This document shows, in pieces, positions 60,003-64,000 of a stretch of 64,000 bases of DNA (the first letter of the stretch is position 1; every line of letters begins with the position of its first letter). The position numbers and the translations under genes were made by a program. Under the pieces are notes generated by a model, which was not told the origin of the DNA, made no database searches, and worked only from the letters and a program-made list of their open reading frames with translations. The stretch is from Nocardioides phosphati (lineage in GTDB: Bacteria; Actinomycetota; Actinomycetes; Propionibacteriales; Nocardioidaceae): assembly GCF_014646375.1 (NCBI RefSeq), contig NZ_BMNI01000003.1, forward strand, positions 317,668-381,667, in the 5' to 3' direction.

Positions 60003-61001
60003 GTGCCGGCGCGGCTCGACGACCATGACCGCGTCCCCGCAGCCCCTGACCCGGACGCCACGCTCGACGCGATCCTCGGCCGGGTCCACCTGCAGGGGGC
60101 GGTCTTCCTGCGCGGTGAGTACTCCGAGGCCTGGTCCTACACGGCCCTTCCCCCGGAGCAGACCGCCGCCGTCCTGCAGCCCGGAGCGACCAGCGTCGCC
60201 CTGTTCCACGTCGTCGGCGCGGGCCGCTGCTGGGTCGCGCTCGAGGACGGCGTGCGCCACTGGGCCGAGGCCGGCGACGTCATCGTCCTGCCCTACGGCG
60301 ACCTCCACACCATGGGCGGTACGACGGACGCGGCACCCGTCTCGATGGCGGCCCTGCTGGAGCCGCCGCCGTGGTCCGCGATGCCGGTGATCCGCCACGG
60401 CGAGGGTGGCTCGCGCACCGATGTCATCTGCGGCTACCTCCACGCGGAGGACCCGCTCTTCGACCGGCGTCTCGGCGCGCTGCCGCCGCTCTTCGTGGTC
60501 CGGCCGCCCGACGGCCCGGCCCGTGACTGGGTGCGCGCGAGCATCGGCTACGCACTGCAGCAGACCTCGCCCGCGGCCGCGGGAGGGCTCCAGGGCCCGA
60601 CGCAGCTGCCGGAGCTGCTGGTGCGCGAGGTGCTCCGGCTCCACCTGGCCGGCGCCCCGTCGTACGAGTCGGCGTGGCTGACCGCGCTCCGCGACCCGGT
60701 GCTCGCGCCGGTGCTCGCCGCGATGCACGCCGCACCGGAGGAGGCGTGGAGCGTCGGCAGCCTGGCGCGGGAGGCGAACGTGTCGGTCTCCTTCCTCGAC
60801 GAACGCTTCCGCGCCGTGCTCCACCTCGCCCCGATCCGCTACCTGACCGCCTGGCGCATGCACGTGGCGCGCGAGCTGCTCCGCTCGACCGACCTCGGCA
60901 TCGCCGCGATCGGGCACCGGGTCGGCTACGCGTCGGAGGAGGCGTTCAGCCGCGCCTTCAAGCGAGCCCACGGCGTCTCGCCGAGCGGCGCCCGCGGCTG
61001 A
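60003..61001 (+). CDS. AraC family regulator with N-terminal cupin domain
   Basis: 332 residues from GTG 60003. The N-terminal cupin (GRCWVALEDGVRHWAEAGDVIVLPYGDLHTMGG) matches the Cupin_6 type found in AraC regulators. The C-terminal double helix-turn-helix reads WSVGSLAREANVSVSFLDERFRAVLHLAPIRYLTAWRMHVARELLRSTDLGIAAIGHRVGYASEEAFSRAFKRAHGVSP. It is divergent from the DUF4242 gene by 45 bases, so these two are a probable regulator/target pair. Whether it also controls the flanking cob genes is unknown. Confidence 0.9.
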   Translation: MPARLDDHDRVPAAPDPDATLDAILGRVHLQGAVFLRGEYSEAWSYTALPPEQTAAVLQPGATSVALFHVVGAGRCWVALEDGVRHWAEAGDVIVLPYGDLHTMGGTTDAAPVSMAALLEPPPWSAMPVIRHGEGGSRTDVICGYLHAEDPLFDRRLGALPPLFVVRPPDGPARDWVRASIGYALQQTSPAAAGGLQGPTQLPELLVREVLRLHLAGAPSYESAWLTALRDPVLAPVLAAMHAAPEEAWSVGSLAREANVSVSFLDERFRAVLHLAPIRYLTAWRMHVARELLRSTDLGIAAIGHRVGYASEEAFSRAFKRAHGVSPSGARG

Positions 61002-61013
61002 GCCGGCCGCGGG

Positions 61014-62156
61014 TCAGCGCGAGCGCGGCTCGCAGCGACCGACGATGGTGCCGGCGCGGTCGATGCAGACCACGTCGACGGCGACGGGGGCCTCGCGCAG
61101 GACTGCGAGGGCCTCGTCGGCAGCGGCAGCCGCGACCAGGTCACCGAGCGGTACGCCGGAGGCCTGCGCCCGGTGGAGCGCCTCGAGGCCGGTGTTGCAG
61201 TCGGCCAGGTCGAGCTCGTAGCCACCCGCCGCGGCAAGAGACGCGAGGTGTGCGAGCGACACCTGCGACCGCCCTGAGTGGAGGTCGAGGTGGCCGGCGG
61301 CTAGCTTGGAGAGCTTGGCGAAGCCGCCGACGATGGTCAGGCGAGGGACCGGGTGGCGGCGGAGGTACTTCAGCACCGCACCCGCGAAGTCGCCCATGTC
61401 GAGGAGCGCGTCGTCGGGCAGGTCGTACTCCGCGACAGCCACCTTCTCCGACGTCGAGCCCGTGCACCCGGCGACGTGCGTGTGTCCCGCGGCCTTCGCC
61501 ACGTCGATGCCGCGGCGGATCGAGTCGATCCACGCCGAGCAGGAGTAGGGGACGACGATGCCCGTCGTGCCGAGCACGGACAGGCCGCCGAGGATGCCGA
61601 GGCGGGGGTTCCAGGTCTTGCGGGCCAGCTCCTCGCCGTTGTCGATCGAGATCTCGACGACGACGTCGCCCGGGTCGCCGAGCTCGGCGGCGACCGAGGC
61701 GACGTGCTCCGCGATGAACTGCCGCGGCATGGGGTTGATCGCCGGCTCGCCGACGGCCAGCGGCAGGCCCGGCTTGGTCACGGTGCCGACACCCGGTCCG
61801 GCCACGAAGGTCACCCCGGAGCCCGGCGCCCCGCGGCGCACCGTCGAGCGGACCAGGGCCAGGTGTGTGACGTCGGGGTCGTCGCCGGCGTCCTTGGTGA
61901 TGCCCGCCATCGCGGACGACCCGTCCGCGGCGAGCGACTCCACCGTCAGCGCGAACGCCGGAGAGGCGGTCGGCAGCGTGATCGTCACGGGGTCCGGGAA
62001 CTCGCCCGTCAGCAGCGCGACGTACGCCGCCTTGGTCGCCGCGGTGGCGCAGGCGCCGGTGGTCCAGCCGCTGCGCAGGCCGGTGCGCTCGAGCTGGGCG
62101 GGGCGCCCGCTGGGCGTGGCCTCGCCAGCTGCGGCAGATTCCGGCTCGCTGGTCAC
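61014..62156 (-). CDS. cbiD: Cobalt-precorrin-5B C1-methyltransferase CbiD
   Basis: 380 residues from GTG 62156. The CbiD signature is present: LRSGWTTGACATAATKAAYVALL, PGVGTVTKPGLPLAVGEPAINPMPR, LGILGGLSVLGTTGIVVPYSCSAWIDSIRRGIDVA, and VGGFAKLSKLAAGHLDLHSGRSQV. CbiD performs C1 methylation in the anaerobic (cobalt-early) route and has no sequence relation to CobF of the aerobic route. It is divergent from cobK by 36 bases and convergent with the AraC gene. Confidence 0.94.
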   Translation of the reverse strand: MTSEPESAAAGEATPSGRPAQLERTGLRSGWTTGACATAATKAAYVALLTGEFPDPVTITLPTASPAFALTVESLAADGSSAMAGITKDAGDDPDVTHLALVRSTVRRGAPGSGVTFVAGPGVGTVTKPGLPLAVGEPAINPMPRQFIAEHVASVAAELGDPGDVVVEISIDNGEELARKTWNPRLGILGGLSVLGTTGIVVPYSCSAWIDSIRRGIDVAKAAGHTHVAGCTGSTSEKVAVAEYDLPDDALLDMGDFAGAVLKYLRRHPVPRLTIVGGFAKLSKLAAGHLDLHSGRSQVSLAHLASLAAAGGYELDLADCNTGLEALHRAQASGVPLGDLVAAAAADEALAVLREAPVAVDVVCIDRAGTIVGRCEPRSR

Positions 62157-62192
62157 GTCGGCCAGCCTAACGACGCGGCTACTGTGTCAGGC

Positions 62193-62906
62193 GTGAGGAT
62201 CCTGCTGCTGGGCGGAACGTCGGAGGCGCGCGAGCTCGCCACGCGCCTGGCCGACGCCGGCCACGACGTGGTCAGCTCCCTCGCGGGCCGGATCGGCGCA
62301 CCCAACCTTCCCGACGGCGAGGTCCGTGTCGGCGGCTTCGGCGGACCCGCCGGCCTCGCGTCGTACCTCGTCGAGGAGCAGGTCGACGCGCTCGTCGACG
62401 CGACGCACCCGTTCGCCGAGCACATCTCCGCCAACGCCTTCGCCGCAGCCGGCGAGACCGGCACGCAGCACCTGCTGCTGCGCCGCCCCGGCTTCCCCCT
62501 CCGCGAGGAGTACGTCGTGGTTCCCGACGTCCACGCGGCAGCGGAGGTGCTGCCACCGGGGGCGGTGGTCTTCCTGACGATCGGGCGCCAGCAGGTGGCG
62601 GCGTTCGGGCACGTGGACGCGAAGTTCGTGATCCGCGCGATCGACCCGCCGAGCGTGCTGCCCAAGCACCACGTGCTGCTCCTCGAGCGCGGGCCGTTCG
62701 CGCTCGACGACGAGATCGAGCTCATGCAGCGCCACGGGGTCGACACCCTCGTGACCAAGGACTCCGGCGGTGCCGCGACGGCCGCGAAGCTCGAGGCCGC
62801 GGCCCAGCTCGGCATCGAGGTGATCGTCGTCGCCCGGCCCCCCGCGCCCGATGGCGCCGAGGTGGTCCCCACGGTCGAGGACGTCATGCACGTCCTCGCC
62901 CGTTGA
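62193..62906 (+). CDS. cobK: Precorrin-6A reductase CobK/CbiJ
   Basis: 237 residues from GTG 62193. Motifs: ILLLGGTSEARELATRLADAGHDVVSSLAGR, DATHPFAEHISANAFAAA, FLTIGRQQVAAF, TLVTKDSGGAATAAKLEAA. It reduces the C18-C19 double bond of (cobalt-)precorrin-6A with NADPH. TACTGT lies 7 bases ahead of the GTG, so the message may be leaderless. Convergent with cobIJ across a ten-base gap. Confidence 0.94.
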   Translation: MRILLLGGTSEARELATRLADAGHDVVSSLAGRIGAPNLPDGEVRVGGFGGPAGLASYLVEEQVDALVDATHPFAEHISANAFAAAGETGTQHLLLRRPGFPLREEYVVVPDVHAAAEVLPPGAVVFLTIGRQQVAAFGHVDAKFVIRAIDPPSVLPKHHVLLLERGPFALDDEIELMQRHGVDTLVTKDSGGAATAAKLEAAAQLGIEVIVVARPPAPDGAEVVPTVEDVMHVLAR

Positions 62907-62916
62907 GGGCGCCGGC

Positions 62917-64000
62917 TCAGTCGGGGTAGCGCCGCGGCGTCCAGACGACGGTCTCGCCGGTGGCCCGGTCGACCTTCTGCGTCTGCGAGGAGCCGACCAG
63001 GATCAGGGTCCGCATGTCGATGACGTCGGTGTCGAGGTCGCCGAGCGTCTGGATCCGGATCACCTCGGTCGGGCCGCCGACGTCGCGCGCGAGGACGACG
63101 GGGGTGTCGGGCTTGCGCACCTCGAGGAGGAGGTCCTTGAGGTCGACGACCTGCTGGCGGCGCTCCTTGCTCGCCGGGTTGTAGATCGCGAGCACGAGGT
63201 CGGCCTCGGCGGCTGCCCTGATGCGGCGAGCGATGACGTCCCACGGCTTGAGCCGGTCGCTGAGCGAGATCGTCGCGTAGTCGTGTCCCAGCGGCGCACC
63301 CACGCGCGAGGCGGCGGCGTGGGCGGCGGTCATGCCGGGCAGCACACGGACCTCGATGCCCGACCAGCGCTCCTCGCAGGCGACCTCGAGCACGGCGGTG
63401 GCCATCGCGAAGACGCCCGGGTCACCGGAGCTCACGACGACCACGTTGCGGCCGCGCGAGGCGAGGTCGAGCGCGAACTCCGCCCGCTCCGACTCCACCT
63501 TGTTGTCGCTGAGGTGACGGACCTGGCCGGCGCGCTCGGGCACCCGCCTGACATACGTCGTGTAGCCGACGAGGTCGTCGGCCGCGGCGAGCGCGCCCTT
63601 GGCCTCGGGGGTGAGCCAGAGCGGTCCGGCCGGGCCGGTGCCGACGACGGTGACCTTGCCGGGCTTCGTCGGGCGCTCCGCGAAGGAGGTCCCGGCGCGG
63701 GTCGGCAGGTAGTCCTCGACCGCGAGGCCGGCGACCTTCGACGGCAGCACGGCCATCGAGAAGTACGGGACGGTCTCGGGATCGACGTCGGCCAGCCGCT
63801 CGACGCGCTGCTCCGCCATCGTCGCGCGCTCGACGTACCAGGCGTCGTCGAGGCGACCGGCCGCCTCGAGGGCCTCACGGATCGCGGGGAAGGTGCGGCC
63901 CATCTTGAGGATGACGGCGGAGTCGGTGGACGCGATGCGCGCCGCGAGCTCCTCCGCCGGCAGCGTGCCGGGCAGGACGGTGAGCACCTCGCGGTCCTCG
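62917..64000 (-). CDS. cobJ: CobIJ fusion (precorrin-2 C20- and precorrin-3B C17-methyltransferase), 5' part outside window
   Basis: The frame is open to the right edge, so the N-terminus is missing. The visible first 100 or so residues (LTVLPGTLPAEELAARIASTDSAVILKMGRTFPAIREALE..DDAWYVERATMAEQRVERL) are the end of a CobI domain. A CobJ domain follows from about GKVTVVGTGPAGPLWLTPEAKGALAAADDLVGYTTYVRRV through VVVVSSGDPGVFAMATAVLEV, GMTAAHAAASRVGAPLGHDYATISLSDRLKPW and LAIYNPASKERR. This is the fused CobIJ known from actinobacteria including M. tuberculosis. The ring-contracting enzyme methylates C17. Confidence 0.93.
   Translation of the reverse strand, partial: EDREVLTVLPGTLPAEELAARIASTDSAVILKMGRTFPAIREALEAAGRLDDAWYVERATMAEQRVERLADVDPETVPYFSMAVLPSKVAGLAVEDYLPTRAGTSFAERPTKPGKVTVVGTGPAGPLWLTPEAKGALAAADDLVGYTTYVRRVPERAGQVRHLSDNKVESERAEFALDLASRGRNVVVVSSGDPGVFAMATAVLEVACEERWSGIEVRVLPGMTAAHAAASRVGAPLGHDYATISLSDRLKPWDVIARRIRAAAEADLVLAIYNPASKERRQQVVDLKDLLLEVRKPDTPVVLARDVGGPTEVIRIQTLGDLDTDVIDMRTLILVGSSQTQKVDRATGETVVWTPRRYPD

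Overview
The window is a gene-dense, very GC-rich (roughly 70% by eye) chromosomal segment with GTG and TTG starts, many 4-base ATGA/GTGA stop-start overlaps and almost no AT-rich accessory DNA. Gene content points to an actinobacterium of the order Propionibacteriales, most likely Nocardioides or a close relative: a SigK/RskA locus, the TadA-associated protein, a HelD/HelR-type helicase, WXG100 and EccD proteins, DUF2510, MpaB-family oxygenases and a CobIJ fusion. The genus is inferred from style and content; there is no rRNA gene here. No transposon, phage, IS or CRISPR is visible. No gap between genes exceeds 300 bases; the longest (about 34922-35148) holds a repeat and a terminator.

Layout. 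1-1871 (minus): membrane-anchored putative anti-sigma partner (cut by the left edge), ECF sigma factor, RDD protein. 1961-12258 (plus): an eight-gene, translationally coupled catabolic operon headed by a TetR regulator, with a TIGR03084-type protein, an AtuA-family protein, two tandem near-duplicate acyl-CoA dehydrogenases, a biotin-dependent acyl-CoA carboxylase (beta and alpha) and a third acyl-CoA dehydrogenase. It resembles the acyclic-terpene (atu) and leucine (liu) pathways. 12331-13307: a DUF6054 protein and a GNAT acetyltransferase, convergent.

13323-22852 (minus): a block matching the mycobacterial sigK neighbourhood. It has a sulfite-oxidase-like membrane protein, a fasciclin lipoprotein (MPT70/83 type), SigK, RskA, an FAD oxidoreductase fused to DUF1365, two cyclopropane-fatty-acid-synthase-like methyltransferases, a DUF1295 protein and a glutathione peroxidase. 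The seven genes from sigK onward are coupled by 3-4-base stop/start overlaps. The first two genes each carry a promoter of form CAATCC-N16-CGAAYC, close to the mycobacterial SigK consensus. I regard this as the main discovery of the window.

22942-29804 (plus, with upp on minus): enoyl-CoA hydratase, HelD/HelR helicase, a polytopic membrane protein, upp, tadA with its partner, tRNA-Ser(CGA), and a DUF2510 membrane protein. 29927-41550: lipid and ketone oxidation genes, namely a bifunctional fatty acyl-CoA reductase-like SDR with divergent TetR, a small Cys-rich protein, two MpaB-family proteins, a secreted metzincin protease, and a TetR-controlled patatin/BVMO/SDR/BVMO operon. 41585-50479: MoxR ATPase/VWA pair, secreted glycerophosphodiesterase, K+/H+ antiporter, LytR_C protein, VapB-like protein, LysE exporter, HerA-like ATPase.

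50457-55216: a minimal type VII secretion locus (EccC-like ATPase, two WXG100 proteins, EccD) lacking eccB, eccE and mycosin. 55242-64000: cobalamin genes cobD, cobQ, cobL and cobM, then an AraC regulator and a DUF4242 protein, then cbiD, cobK and a cobIJ fusion cut by the right edge.
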